Origin: Aphis gossypii
Taxonomy: Eukaryota; Arthropoda; Insecta; Hemiptera; Aphididae
NCBI RefSeq assembly: GCF_020184175.1
Contig: NC_065530.1
Coordinates: 59,497,260-59,561,259 of the forward strand
Direction of reading: 5' to 3'
Length of the DNA stretch: 64,000 nt
The notes under the pieces were generated by a model. It saw only the letters and a program-made list of their open reading frames with translations, did not search any database and had not been told where the DNA came from. The stretch's first letter is position 1; the number at the start of each line of letters is the position of its first letter. A program made the position numbers and the translations under genes. Below, one piece after another: positions 14,120-25,707 of the stretch.

Positions 14120-17100
14120 ACATTTGCTTATTACAGATTGGTTCTCATTTTGTTGAATTTCGATTACACAAAGGTGTACGATATCTAACCTACCATAGCA
14201 TTATTATATTATATTTAGGAAATACCATATAATAAGCAAAATAATGCATTCTTTATAATAATATGATAACCTGTATTTAAGAAGATGAATACAAAAAATT
14301 GATAAGATATTCTGAACAAAAGACGATTGTATTTATTACGTGTGAACTTTCTTAATTAATTACTATTAACTAATGACTACAGAGCGCGGAATCTACAAGT
14401 TCAACGATGGTTGTTTAGGTGGGCAATTGAATTGCTTTCACTGTATACGGACGTTTTAAAAGTGAAATCTATCCGGTAATAATTGAAACTCACAAGTCCT
14501 ATACATTTGTCAGAAAATGATTAAGAAAAAAAATAATATTAGTCATATTATATTTTGCGAATTAATAATAAACCATTCGAGTATCAAGTGTTTAAACATG
14601 CATAATTATTAATAACTTAGAGGTTGCCAGTAGAATACATATACATTTTCAATATAGCCAATATAGATATCTACATAATACACAGCAGGAAGCGCGAATG
14701 TCGAAATAACAGTTTACCTAGAATCACGAGTGACGATGATTCAATTATTAAAAAATATTAAAGGTCATCTACTTTAATGAGTTTTGGAAAACTTCGGTAG
14801 TATGAAATGTTTATTTAAAATTATATACGTTTTGGTATGTACGCAAGTTCATAATAATTAAAAAATATTTATTATCATCTCTAAAAATATTGTAATAAAT
14901 CAAAAGTTTGTCAACAACAAGAATGGAATAAATACGTTCTCTAATGATAATGATATGTTATGATAATCGACTAATCTCTATATAAAGTTTAACAAAAAAA
15001 TAACATTTAGTTAATAGTTTGTACATTAATCCAGCTAAGTCTTCATAAATTAAAGATTTAGTTTTGGATGTTTTGAACTGGTCGCTAAGTTAATTTATCA
15101 TAAAATCGTAGAAGGATTAAGACAGTTTTTCAATTAGTTCAATGAATAATACGTATATGACAAATTATTTTTATTATCAGCATTCGGCACCTAAATAATA
15201 TTATGTATTTGTCTTACCTATTACGCAATAATTTAGGTTACTTTACGGAATGTAAAAACTAAAAAAAACGATTTTAAAATATCAATACCCTAACTTCTTA
15301 ATCAATATTACTATAATTATTGTTCAAAATATACCTGATTAAATGTTCCATGATTGACAGTGGTCGCTTAAAAACTACCATAATAACATTTCCTCGGAGA
15401 CATACGAAGATTGTATATTACTATTTCCACAAGAAAAATAACTCTCCAATTTTCACTAATTTTTCAAGAGCCGAAAAAATGTAATTAATATGAAATATAT
15501 AGAACGAATAAAATAAAAAAACTAACGGCAGTCGATCTGATGTAAACTGAATCGTATAGGTACATTATCAACATCTAAATACACAATATATTATACATGT
15601 GGTTATAACAACGAAATTGTCAATAGTATATCCGACCATGCTATGGTTATCTTTTATTGCAAAAACATTTGTAATCACCTGATGTTGATATATGTATATA
15701 TATACTACCTATATAAACACACACAAACACTTCACGTCACTATATGTAATACACAATTTAAATGGAATAATTAACGAGGTTAAAAAATAGAGAACTAAAT
15801 ACGCGTTTAGTATAAATATTTTGTTCGTATGAAATTACAACATTGTGTATGTTTTGTTATACATTATATAATTTATTAAATATATTAATAAAGCCCATAT
15901 CACTAATGATATAAATGTATATTTATGGGTATGAATAATCGTTAGGAATTTTAAGCTATATATTAAAGTTAATATATACTTACTATGCGTATACTATATG
16001 ACAATAGTTTAAATACTTAAATAGTATAATAATTTCTTACTTGCATACTTTGAGAATGTATTTCATAGACTATACCAAAACTTTAAATGAATAATTCAAT
16101 GTATATAATATATTATTATATATATAGTACACATACATACAATATAACTGAAGAGTTCAAACATTTGAACTAGATTTATAGATTTTTGTTTGGATGTTCT
16201 AACTTTAAACTTAGTTTTTTAAACGTCTAACACTTATTTTTATATTTGTATTAATCCATACCATCATAGTAACACACATACTATAACATTGAAATATTGT
16301 TGCAAATGTATCAAAATGTATTTATTTTATATTAATAATAGAAAAATTAAATCTATGTTTTAATGGATTTTAATGATCGACATGCCGTGTACAGTATAAA
16401 CAATTTGTATAGTAGGTACCTATAATATTTATTAATGATTAGAAGTTATGTTTTAGATTTTTTAATTTTAGAATTAATTTTTTTAGAATTTAAGATAAAC
16501 AATGAGTGTTGGTTTGTATACGTGATTAATCAGTGCCAACGAAATTGTGTTTTTTCCTGCAAATTGCTTAAAGTGGACAACCGATATTTTTACAATTTTT
16601 TTTTTGTTTTTTACAAAACTTTTATTGTGAGTGTTTAATAACGAGCTGTTTATAAATAAATATTCTCATTTAAGTCGGCTAAGCGCTATTACAACGGGTG
16701 CAGCCACAGTCGGCACTGACAAAGACGGCCAACCGTGTGGCAAACGAATAACAAACGCTTAACGCATTAAAAAAACTATAACTAAAAGACTTTTTTGGCG
16801 TAAACACTGGTTTAGGGTTTAAACACTTTAAACTGCAGCCGAACTGTCGACGAGGAAATAAAAAGCTTAATGACGCAATATTTTTATATCGCCGCGTGTG
16901 CGCAAAACACGTGATTAGACGAAAAATTTGGCAAAACCTATCAACACGAGGGTTGCGGCATTGAGGAGAAAATTATTGTTCTTAATGTTTATCAATTATG
17001 CATATATATATCATTATAAATTTTCTTTTATCGTGAGTATAGCAATAAATCATATAGCAGCAGTTAACACCGTTGTATAAACGCACATTATATAATAATT

Positions 17101-18174
17101 ATACGTTTTTTTCTACTATATTCCTCAAATTGCCATGTCCACAGGTATACCACGATGTACCATTTCTTATTACCAGGCTCCCAGCATGTCGCGGCTCCAT
17201 TATTAGCGTTGGATTTCAGTTGATTAAAGTTGCATAACGCATCATGTCAAGATTATTGTTTTTCTATACCTTGGGAAATATCGTAGGTATATATTGTCCT
17301 GCACTGTTGAGTTCTAAGGTATAATTGCTAGTATATTATCATATTAAGCTTTAATAATTGTTCAAATATTTTAAAATTCACTTAGTGTCGATTTAATTTT
17401 TTGTTTTTTTTTTATGTGTAGGTACAAAACAAAACAAAAAAAAAAAATCGACAAAAGTATAATTAATAATATATTACAGACCCGGTTATGTTATTTTTGT
17501 TCAAAGAGCATATAAATAACATTTTACCTACGTCATATAGAATTAAATAATACAATCGATTGTTATGGTGTATTTATATTAGGTATGTAGTTTTATACGG
17601 ATTAATAAAATATTGTCACGATGCGTGCTAGGCCGCTTTGTTGTCGATAGATGGGAGTGAGGAAGGGATGTTATTAACAATTTTTTTATTTATTATTTTA
17701 TCGAATGAAAAGTGCAAACGAAAAAAATTGAAGGATTGCTAGAACACGTATAGACAATTCTCCACCCGTATTTAACTTTTGAAATGGTTCTGACTGAGAG
17801 GAGGGAGAATCATTGACACGAGTTAAAAACGATCATGACCACTATAAGTGTGTAAGGATAGAACGATCATATCGATTTGCAAAAAAATTGAAGTATATAT
17901 TTTTACAATGCGTACTGTATCGAACGGTCGGAGACATCGACATAGTACATTAAATATATATAATATAAATGTATATATATAGGCTCGCTGCCGTATGCAG
18001 TCCGAGGACAAAACAAGGGCACACGCGGAAGGATAAAAAATAAATAAGACAATGTAACGAGTTATAAGAGCAGCGGGTGGTGGAATTATAGTGTTGACGG
18101 GGTGTGTGGTGGGTCGTGGAGGGGGTGGTATAGCGTGTACATAGCTTGGCGACGTACAATATGTGTACGACAGT

Positions 18175-18237
18175 ATAATAGTAATAGTAGCAATAGTAAT
18201 AATAATAATAATAATAATAGCAATAGTAATAATAATC
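18175..18237. repeat. (TAA/TAG)n imperfect trinucleotide tract
   Basis: Interrupted TAA, TAG and CAA units. It generates Ile/Val-rich frames on plus and Tyr-rich frames on minus; these are repeat artefacts. Confidence 0.92.
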
Positions 18238-18971
18238 GAATACAAGCGGCGGCCCGACGACGCCCGCCATGACCCGTTTGTTCTTCAGGCGCGCGGCCGC
18301 GTCGCGTCCCTTCGAATGCAAATTAATTCGAGTCTGCCAACGTTCATTTCGTCGGCGCCAACGGTTCATCGTCCCTATCGCACTGCAGAGTTAAGTAATA
18401 ATGATGATTATAATAATAATATAAAAAAAAAAAGCGTATCGCAATGTGTGCGTTGCACGTGATACGAGGACCCTTAGAAATGCGGCGTGAACTATACAGC
18501 CTCTCCTCTCGACGCGTTTAGAATTATGTCACTTCGGACGAACATTCACGTGTGTAGTAGAATATTATATGTAGTCTGTTAAATATTTGATATTACAATA
18601 ATGTGTACTATGTTTAATACACGTGACACATAAGGCCACATGACGGGTTTCCTCCAAAACGTAGTTTGAGTGCGCATTGTGTTATAATATTATTATTGTA
18701 TAGGTAATATTATATAAAATTGTATAGCATATATTATATATTTAAGCATTTGTGCGGTGTGTGTGTTTTTGTTGGTTTACTATATGTAAATCTAAAAACT
18801 ATTATCATTTCAACAGTATTTTATTTATTATATCTACTCACGAATATTATTTAATAATACAACGATATTATAGCGGATCAGTGTGCGTGTGTATAATAAA
18901 AGGTTGATATGTATACTAAAATAAAAATAAAAAACCAGTCGATATATATCAAAACAAATCGTACCACATTT

Positions 18972-19034
18972 TTTAGATTCTGAACGGAGCAATGAGGAAT
19001 TCGTCTTATTGGTTTTACGATGTGTTTTTTCTTC
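18972..19034. mobile_element. Interspersed-repeat fragment with AGATTCTGA motif
   Basis: Contains AGATTCTGAACGGAGCAATG and, further on, GGTTTTACGATGTG. A related but diverged AGATTCTGA segment lies at 50120-50147, which supports a dispersed repeat. From memory this resembles a common aphid interspersed repeat; the class is unknown. Confidence 0.35.
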
Positions 19035-20652
19035 AGTGTTTTGTTTATTATCATTTTTTCTGTAATAGTATGTAGAAATTATCATATAGACAGAACTTTA
19101 CAAGGCAGTTTCTCGATCACGTATTTTTTTTAATCTTTTTGAGGAAAATTTATGGACAAATAGCGAAAATATTATAAAATGACCATACAATAAGCCGTTT
19201 TTTATATTTTTGTTATATTTTGAATTTGAAATTAGAATGCGAGAATTGATAATTTGTTAAATTATGTATTGAAACAGATTTTTCCTTCCATTTTAAACTA
19301 GCTTAAGCTCATATAGGTAGTTATATAGCAAAAAAAAAAGTCAACCATTAGTGCTGTTAATCACGCGAATAACATTATGTATTTCTTACTATTTTATATA
19401 GTTCATTAATATTTAACATTACTAAATGATACAATTATGAACATTTGCAATAAGTATGTATTTAATGAGTCACTATATACGATCTACATAAATGCAGTAC
19501 AATATGTCAATCGTATGTCCGTTAAAGTTATACTATGAGTATAACCGTTATAATTAAAAAAAATGAAATTTAAAATTTGAATAATATTATGACAGTTAAC
19601 TATTTCAATTTCTTTATGACATTATTAGTTGAGATTTTTTTTTATCTAATTCTTAACATTAGATAGTTGTAATAGGCTTGATATTTGTTATTTAAATAAA
19701 AGGTCAGTTACTGGTATTTTTAATAAAAGTTCAAAATCATTATAACTGTGATTATAAAATGTATTATAGTATAAGTATTAATATTTATGTTATGTGCTTG
19801 CTGTATGTGAGTTATAAAAAACAAAATTATTTTAACCTTAACTTTTTTTTCAAAGGTAAATTAAATTTAATGTTTAATATATTAAAGGAAAACGGTATAA
19901 ATTGTTTGGAGATAAGGTGTCTCGCCAACAATAATGTCTAAGTAATAAATATGCGCATCATATCGCGTGATCAAGACACACATTTCTATAATCGAATTTC
20001 TGTTTGATTCATACACACATACTATAATATAGTATATACCATGTTTACACCTACTTGTGTGTGTATTATGAATTATAGTTAAAACAGTTTAATTATATAT
20101 AATATATATTAAGCATACAGCGTTAATTTAGGTATACTATTAAGTGTTAAGCGATCATTTTTGACATTGATGTGATATTCACTTTTGAATGTCACTTTAT
20201 GGAAATTTGTTAACTAAATAAACGTATATTATAATACACCCACTCATTGTATACTATATAATTACTAACTTTATATTTAAATCACGAAATTCTATTATAA
20301 ATCACGATTTAATAATTAAATGCATGATAAATAGCGTTAATTGTATTCTTAAATTATTGTGAGAAGATCCGGCATGTGCCATGCGGCTTTGGTAATATAA
20401 TATATATTAAAATTGTCTAATAATAGTATTTTATATCTATATACTAGTAATCTATATGACTCATCGATATGGTATAGTTAAAGAAAATATATCTTAAAAA
20501 GTATAACAAAAGAAGTAATACAGTATTACTCATTTTGGTAATCGAAGCAAAGCATTTTATGAGTACTTAAGACTTAATATCATATTATAATAAACTTTCA
20601 GAGATAATTGTTAAGTTAATTCTTAGTATAAAATATATTATTTTAGAAGTAT

Positions 20653-20675
20653 TTTATTGATTTATTACTTTTATT
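20653..20675 (-). terminator. Cluster of three AATAAA polyadenylation signals
   Basis: Minus-strand AATAAA at 20670-20675, 20661-20666 and 20653-20658 (TTTATT on plus), 11 to 35 nt after the candidate TGA. AATAAA is common in AT-rich DNA, but three in 23 nt directly behind an in-phase stop is suggestive. This would end the gene near 20.63-20.65 kb. Confidence 0.35.
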
Positions 20676-20685
20676 AATACATAAA

Positions 20686-20830
20686 TCAAAAAAATATTGA
20701 TTTATTTAATATTAAATTGTATAATATATTCGTTGGAAATGTGTTACATTTCCCCACTTCAAAGTTATATACATTTATTGGAGCACGGAAGTTCAGTTTA
20801 AAAACAGACCCTCTTTTTGAATTTGAATGA
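20686..20830 (-). CDS. Candidate terminal coding exon (cytoplasmic tail and stop)
   Basis: The only AG|T in this open frame completes the AG left by exon 4 as AGT (Ser). It is followed by 47 codons, beginning HSNSKRGSVFKLNFR and passing through APINVYNFEVGKCNTFPTN, then TGA at 20688-20686. Basic residues soon after the membrane segment fit a cytoplasmic stop-transfer tail. Three AATAAA signals follow within about 35 nt of the stop. Against it: the acceptor's pyrimidine tract is only moderate, the last 13 codons are as AT-rich as the background, and the implied 3' UTR is very short. Other possible ends are given under the findings. The same frame also runs upstream to an ATG at 20868, so an independent short ORF cannot be excluded. 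Confidence 0.38.
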
Positions 20831-20886
20831 CTAAAGTTTTGGCCAAATACGGGAACCATGCCGAGCATCGATCCACCCAGTAAGTA

Positions 20887-20957
20887 ATGACGTCATGGTT
20901 CACCTAGGCAACCCCCGTTTGCTTGAATCGGCCGTCTGCACACGTGCATACTGACGT
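20887..20957. promoter_or_regulatory. Motif cluster: CRE palindrome, X-box-like site, E-box, half CRE
   Basis: ATGACGTCAT at 20887-20896 is a perfect CREB/ATF palindrome. Two bases later GTTCACCTAGGCAAC (20898-20912) matches an RFX X-box layout of two half sites with a 3-bp gap. CACGTG follows at 20941-20946 and TGACGT at 20952-20957. The patch is GC-bearing in AT-rich DNA and lies just upstream of the candidate terminal exon in gene orientation. Confidence 0.35.
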
Positions 20958-21306
20958 ACTTTTTGAAACGCATTTTCGAGATAAAATATATTTCTGAATT
21001 TTACGTTTCTCTTGTCATGTCATCGGATGACGGTTACTGATAGTTTACTTAATAAATAACAGTCTATTTAATTTAATTACAACAATTATAATACCTGTTT
21101 ACTGACAGTTGTATATAATATTTTGTTTTTGATTCAAGATAATATAGGTATATATATAAAGCTTAGAAAGCGAATCATGTACAGAAAATAAAATAATAAT
21201 AATAATCATAACTTACTACATTTAAATCAAAATAAAATAGAACTTCCTGAATATTATATATTTTATTTTGTATTTAAACCATAAACAGATCATCAAGGAC
21301 TGAATA

Positions 21307-21408
21307 ATGAATATCATACTCGGTGAGCTAAGTGAAATCGTCCACCAGTGGCTAGAAATCTATCCGGAATCTAACAAGAATAAAATTTCTCCACAGCATG
21401 CGTATTAG
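21307..21408. pseudogene. Protein-like short ORF, possibly a transposase relic on either strand
   Basis: The plus strand has a 33-codon ATG-to-stop frame with coding-like codon choice (reads GELSEIVHQWLEIYPESN). The minus strand at 21314-21370 reads IPDRFLATGGRFHLAHRV. The RFLATG phrase is common near the N-terminus of PIF/Harbinger transposases, so the minus reading may be a decayed fragment. Both frames are very short and stop-bounded. I cannot decide between them. Confidence 0.22.
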
Positions 21409-22390
21409 ACATTAATATTATATATTATATAGTATATAATTGAAATGCATTTATCGAGCAGTAGCTCAACATATATATTACATAATTTCAGTTCTCGGAA
21501 ACCGATGTTGCTGTTTAGTATTTTCCACATTGGCATTGTACATGTAGTGCAGGAATTAACTTTTCTGTAAACTTTGAATCGAACAAGTGATTAATGATAT
21601 TATGTGATGTTTTGATTTATAATTGGATAACTATAATAAAACCGATGTCGGATGTATGCAACGTAAGGAAAACATTCATGTAGGTATGAAGATTGAAATC
21701 AAATGTCTCTAGTTAGGTACAACTACAATAACATTATGATCTCACACTTGACTCTTAAATATACATATTAATTATGAGATACCTAAACAGTATACTTATT
21801 ATTATATTGTATTGTAACAGACTAACAGCCAACGATAAAGCTTATGCCTCAGGTTTTGTTCGCGGTTGTGTTTGCATATCGAAAAAAAATTATAAGTTTT
21901 CAAGGTGAATGGATTACTGCAGCCAAAATGTCAATCACGGTGACATTTATAATGTAATGAAAAACATTGAATAAATGAACATTAGAGAGGTAGACCTCTA
22001 GAAAACAAAATATCCTGATCATTTATAAATTATATAGAATCAGATCAAAATTCATTTCCGAAATTACATTTTCAAGGTTTATGCGAACTGACATTGATTA
22101 GAAAATAAGGTTTGTTGTCATATGACCAGGGCCATATTGTATCAAGATGTCGAGTGTTAAATTGTTAATAGAAAAGCTTTTATTATTCGAATAAAACAAT
22201 CAAATGTTTTCTGGTATAATTTTATCATTATGTAATTTATTTAAATGTTTGTGAAACGCATTTATTAAATAAATTATAAAGAATTGATTAATTTTAATTC
22301 TGAGACAATCGTGTGTAATATTAACCACGTTTGCATCATCTACAAGAAATTATATAAGAAGACAAGAACATAATATCATATACATTTTAG

Positions 22391-22432
22391 ACTATCTAAA
22401 TATAAATAAATAATACATAAATATTAGATAGT
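22391..22432. repeat. Inverted repeat ACTATCTAAATAT / ATATTAGATAGT
   Basis: Twelve-base arms with a single one-base gap and a 17-nt AT-rich loop, in putative intron 4. It could be a MITE relic or chance in AT-rich DNA. Confidence 0.55.
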
Positions 22433-23125
22433 TACTTTACCTGAATAAATATGTTATGATTGTGCTATAGTAAATCGTCAAATAAGTACTGCAATGAATA
22501 CATATACTTTCCTACTTTATAATACATATAATATTTAATAACGTGTCAGAGATTAAACTGATTTATTTTCTAAAAGCTATCACAAATTACTGTAATTTAA
22601 TAAAAAAATTTTCTTTAGAAAATTCTAAGGAAAATTCGATTGGTTATTAATGTAAATGTTATTTTTTACGATGGTAAATTATAAGAATTCTCTGTAATGT
22701 GACTGATGTGCCACGTGATACACGACTGACGCTCGCCTCCATATCCGACAACTAGTACCTATTTTATAAGCGTACAAATCAACTGATTTAAAGCTTTTTT
22801 TGCCAATTATATTATGTATTATTTATATATCGTATATTTAAATTGGATGAGTTTTTACGATTATGATGCACCATCCGCGGATAACCCGGTACGACCCTGG
22901 CATTGATGGTGTGCACGGAAAATGAATAATTTGACCCGATTTCTCCCGGACCTCGAGATTTGAAATATTAACGTTAATTTTGCATTCAAATCGAATACAT
23001 ATATATATTATATTGTAGGCTAGTATATTATAGTAAATGGATTCGTATATGCACTCAATGAGGTGCGCATTGGGTTAAACGCAGTAAATTTATATATATA
23101 TCATCTATTGAACAAAGAACAAAGT

Positions 23126-23210
23126 TTGTGTGTGTGCGTGTTATGTCTGTAAATGTGTGCGTGTGTGTGAGTGTGTTAATGTTCTGTAAGCATGCGCGTG
23201 CGTGTGTGTA
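23126..23210. repeat. Interrupted TG/CG-rich tract
   Basis: TG runs broken by short unique bases, next to exon 4. It accounts for the His/Thr-rich minus frame and the Val/Cys-rich plus frame. Confidence 0.85.
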
Positions 23211-23384
23211 TGATTTCTTAAGGTTCAAGGATCTCCAGTACGGGTCTCGTCCGGCGCCGCAACCATGTTTCCTCAAAGAACTATATAAACCCTTGTTCTT
23301 TGTAAATATTCGCTACATCGCCAGACCAAAGCACTTTTCGAAAAAATAAATAACACGGTACTCATAATAACGTTTTCAACTCAC

Positions 23385-23478
23385 CTTATAGTAACTGCTA
23401 GTATTACTATTATCACAGCGACGAGCACCATGGCGATGAGGACACCGCACACCATGTATACTCCTTCGTTTGGAACAT
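23385..23478 (-). CDS. Coding exon 4: transmembrane segment
   Basis: 94 nt with an excellent acceptor (T-rich, TTTAG) and donor AG|GTGAGT. Two bases finish the Asp codon. Thirty codons follow, starting VPNEGVYMVCG and running through LIAMVLVAVIIVILAVTI, and two bases (AG) remain. About 25 consecutive uncharged, mostly aliphatic residues make a textbook single transmembrane helix. The preceding VPNEG is acidic and polar. If the donor is not used, the next codons are AGG TGA, so translation would stop one residue after the helix and give a tail-anchored product of 72 residues. Codon use (GTG, CTC, GTC, GCC) contrasts with the flanks. Confidence 0.85.
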
Positions 23479-25666
23479 CTAAAAAAGAAAAAAACATAAC
23501 AATTATTATACAACACAAACCAGTAAATATTAATTATTGTTATTAACATTATACAATTCCAAGTTTCATCAAAAACACGTGAGTTTATAACAATCGGATG
23601 AAATTTGATTTTATATTAACAAAACTACTACAATAGAACAAGTATATATTACGGTATACAGTATATATGTGTTTTAAGCGTACCTATATAATATTATACG
23701 CGTATTATATTAAAATACTTTTAAATTATGTATGTACCTATAATATTTTTTAGCGTGAATTACATATAAAACCCAATACCTTGTTTAATGCTAATTTTAT
23801 TATTTCATAAAAAGTCTTCCTGATGCTATTTGTGATTAATTGAAATTATTATAATATATGAATTTAACAAAAAACATTGTTAACCGTTCCAGTAGATGTT
23901 TAGTCGACAGGATTTGATAATATAAATACTTGTAGATAGTGGTTTGCCTCGGGAAAAAAATATTTACGTTTGTAAAATATTTATATTATATACGTTTCTT
24001 GGGGCTAAAATAAGTTCTTTATGCATTTTTTCCTTCGTTAGTATATAATGGCGCAGACGGGATCATCGACTCTTCTCCGCAGGTCACTAACTTCCTCTCT
24101 GCTGTCTCCCTCCTCTCACGCGCTTTGTCCGCATGTACTGCCAGACGCACATTATTCAGGGCTTCTCATCCCTATGTTTTATTTGAAATCACATTTTTAC
24201 ATTTATGTTATATTATATTCGTTTTTTTATTGTTGACGTTAATTGTACTTGTCTGTTACTGGAATTATTATTAAAATTAAATAATAAAAAAAAGGTATTT
24301 CGAATTATTCTTATAACTATACATATACAGTTGGTTGACTAAGTATATCAATTGTTAGAAACCTTGATTTATGTTTTTTCATTGCTTGCCTCGGTAGTTT
24401 TGTATTTTGTATAAGAAAAATAAAATAATACTATGTTCAGCATTTTATTAAAACCCACGTGCTACGTACGTGTCTGCTATACGCCTTCGATGTTCTTTCA
24501 TATTATTATACAACTTGGTATTATGTATTTAAAAAATCAAATTTATAGTTAGTTAACGATTTAAAATTTTATTGAGGGTAGTGGGATGAAGGGTTTTAAA
24601 TTACAAAATATTTCAATATCGTTTTTACTACAGTTAATATGCATGGTTGTGAGTATACAAATACTGAATATTATACATTCTTATATCAATTGTATTTAAT
24701 GATTAGATAAATTTTTTATATCTGTTATTATTCAACGATATTTCAGTGACATTAATTATTTTGAGGTTACGAGTTCGAGGATCACCACCTACTGATCGTG
24801 ATTAGGTAGAGTAGTCTATAACTGGTATATAACAGTTATCTATTGAGTGGTAGGTCGTATGTGTTATATAGGTACTACGGTTTTATTTTAAACAATCTAC
24901 AGAAATAATACGTATGCTATTAAAATTGATTATTTTATTTTAATGTATAAAATGGAATTTAATAGGATTTTTTAATTTTATTAATACACAATATTATAAT
25001 ACCAGACTGCACGTACAGGAAGTATAAATGTTCATTACCTATCTACCTACTAATGTATGTTATATTATAGACTATAGTGACTGTGAAATAACATATTATT
25101 ATAGATTGTTGGAACAGAAAAAATAACGTTTCTCACTATTTTGAATGTTTTGTTATCGAGAAATACAGTCCAAAAGTCATAATAAGAATTTTTAATGTGT
25201 TTTTAAATTTTAAGTGTAATAATACTTATCCGTAAACTCTTCATAGATGTAACTATATATGGGGGGTAGCGGTTGCGAGAGTATCTTTTTTTTTATATTT
25301 TTAGATTAGAATTACAATTTTATTATATATTTGTACATATTACATTCGAGAATAACCATTATATTATATTGATAATAATGTAACGAGTACTATATAAGTG
25401 TGAAAACTAACAATCTAATAATTGTTGGTAATTATAATAATTTAAATACTATTATTTTTTTTTTAATAATCATTGAAAAAAATATAAATACTATTAAATT
25501 CATTAGAATTTCTCGATACGTTTGTTATTACACTTAGGTTTAGTTAGGACTAACTAGTATAACTGTATTATATAATTATAATAAATACACAATTAAAAAT
25601 GTCATTAATTATATGTTTTTATTTAAAAATAAAAAAGTTATTTTGAATGAAAATGTAATATTTTTT

Positions 25667-25707
25667 AATTTCTAATTAACTTAGAAATTTCATTTAAAAC
25701 TTAAATG
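25667..25707. repeat. Two adjacent small hairpins
   Basis: AATTTCTA/TAGAAATT (25667-25674, 25682-25689) is followed directly by CATTTAA/TTAAATG (25691-25697, 25701-25707). Simple sequence; chance is possible. Confidence 0.4.

Larger units (their letters stand above)
10331..17600. other. Gene-free AT-rich DNA
   Basis: No coding exon supported. It contains the duplicated E-boxes near 14.1 kb. A short GC-bearing stretch at 17130-17230 includes the frame MSTGIPRCTISYYQAPS on plus, too short to interpret. Confidence 0.5.
17601..20640. other. Gene-free DNA downstream of the gene
   Basis: Holds the trinucleotide tract at 18.2 kb, a CpG patch at 18.24-18.37 kb (with an octamer-type ATGCAAAT), a repeat fragment near 19.0 kb and a small hairpin TATCTAAT/ATTAGATA at 19643-19665. 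The 139-140-codon minus frames here cross the repeat and look spurious. Confidence 0.5.
20831..23384 (-). other. Putative intron 4 (about 2.6 kb)
   Basis: Defined by the strong donor of exon 4 (GTGAGT) and a moderate acceptor (AAAACTTTAG) ending at 20831. It contains a TG-rich tract (23126-23210), a GC-bearing patch at 22860-22970, a protein-like short ORF at 21307-21408, a hairpin at 22391-22432, and a compact group of regulatory-type motifs at 20887-20957. Its reality depends on the terminal exon assignment. Confidence 0.4.

Noticed and set aside
17823..18369. Two 139-140-codon minus ORFs and a 99-codon plus ORF
   Set aside because: All cross the TAA/TAG trinucleotide tract and give Ile- or Tyr-rich repeats; no recognisable domain.
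20846..20871. Plus-strand ATGCCGAGC... followed by A|GTAAGT as a first coding exon
   Set aside because: Only eight codons before the donor, no partner exon on plus, and it lies in the motif cluster opposite the candidate terminal exon.
21447..21576. Plus-strand ORF of about 42 codons from an ATG (MHLSSSSSTYILHNF...)
   Set aside because: Short, AT-rich, no motif; consistent with chance.
22815..22976. Open minus frame in the GC-bearing patch at 22.86-22.96 kb (includes VVPGYPRMVHHN) as a possible exon 5
   Set aside because: It can be placed in phase with exon 4, but the acceptor (CAATGCCAG) lacks a pyrimidine tract and the donor is poor. The candidate at 20830 is better supported.
23410..23430. 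TATCACAGCG resembling the miR-2 family seed
   Set aside because: It lies inside coding exon 4 (antisense), the match ends after nine bases and there is no hairpin.
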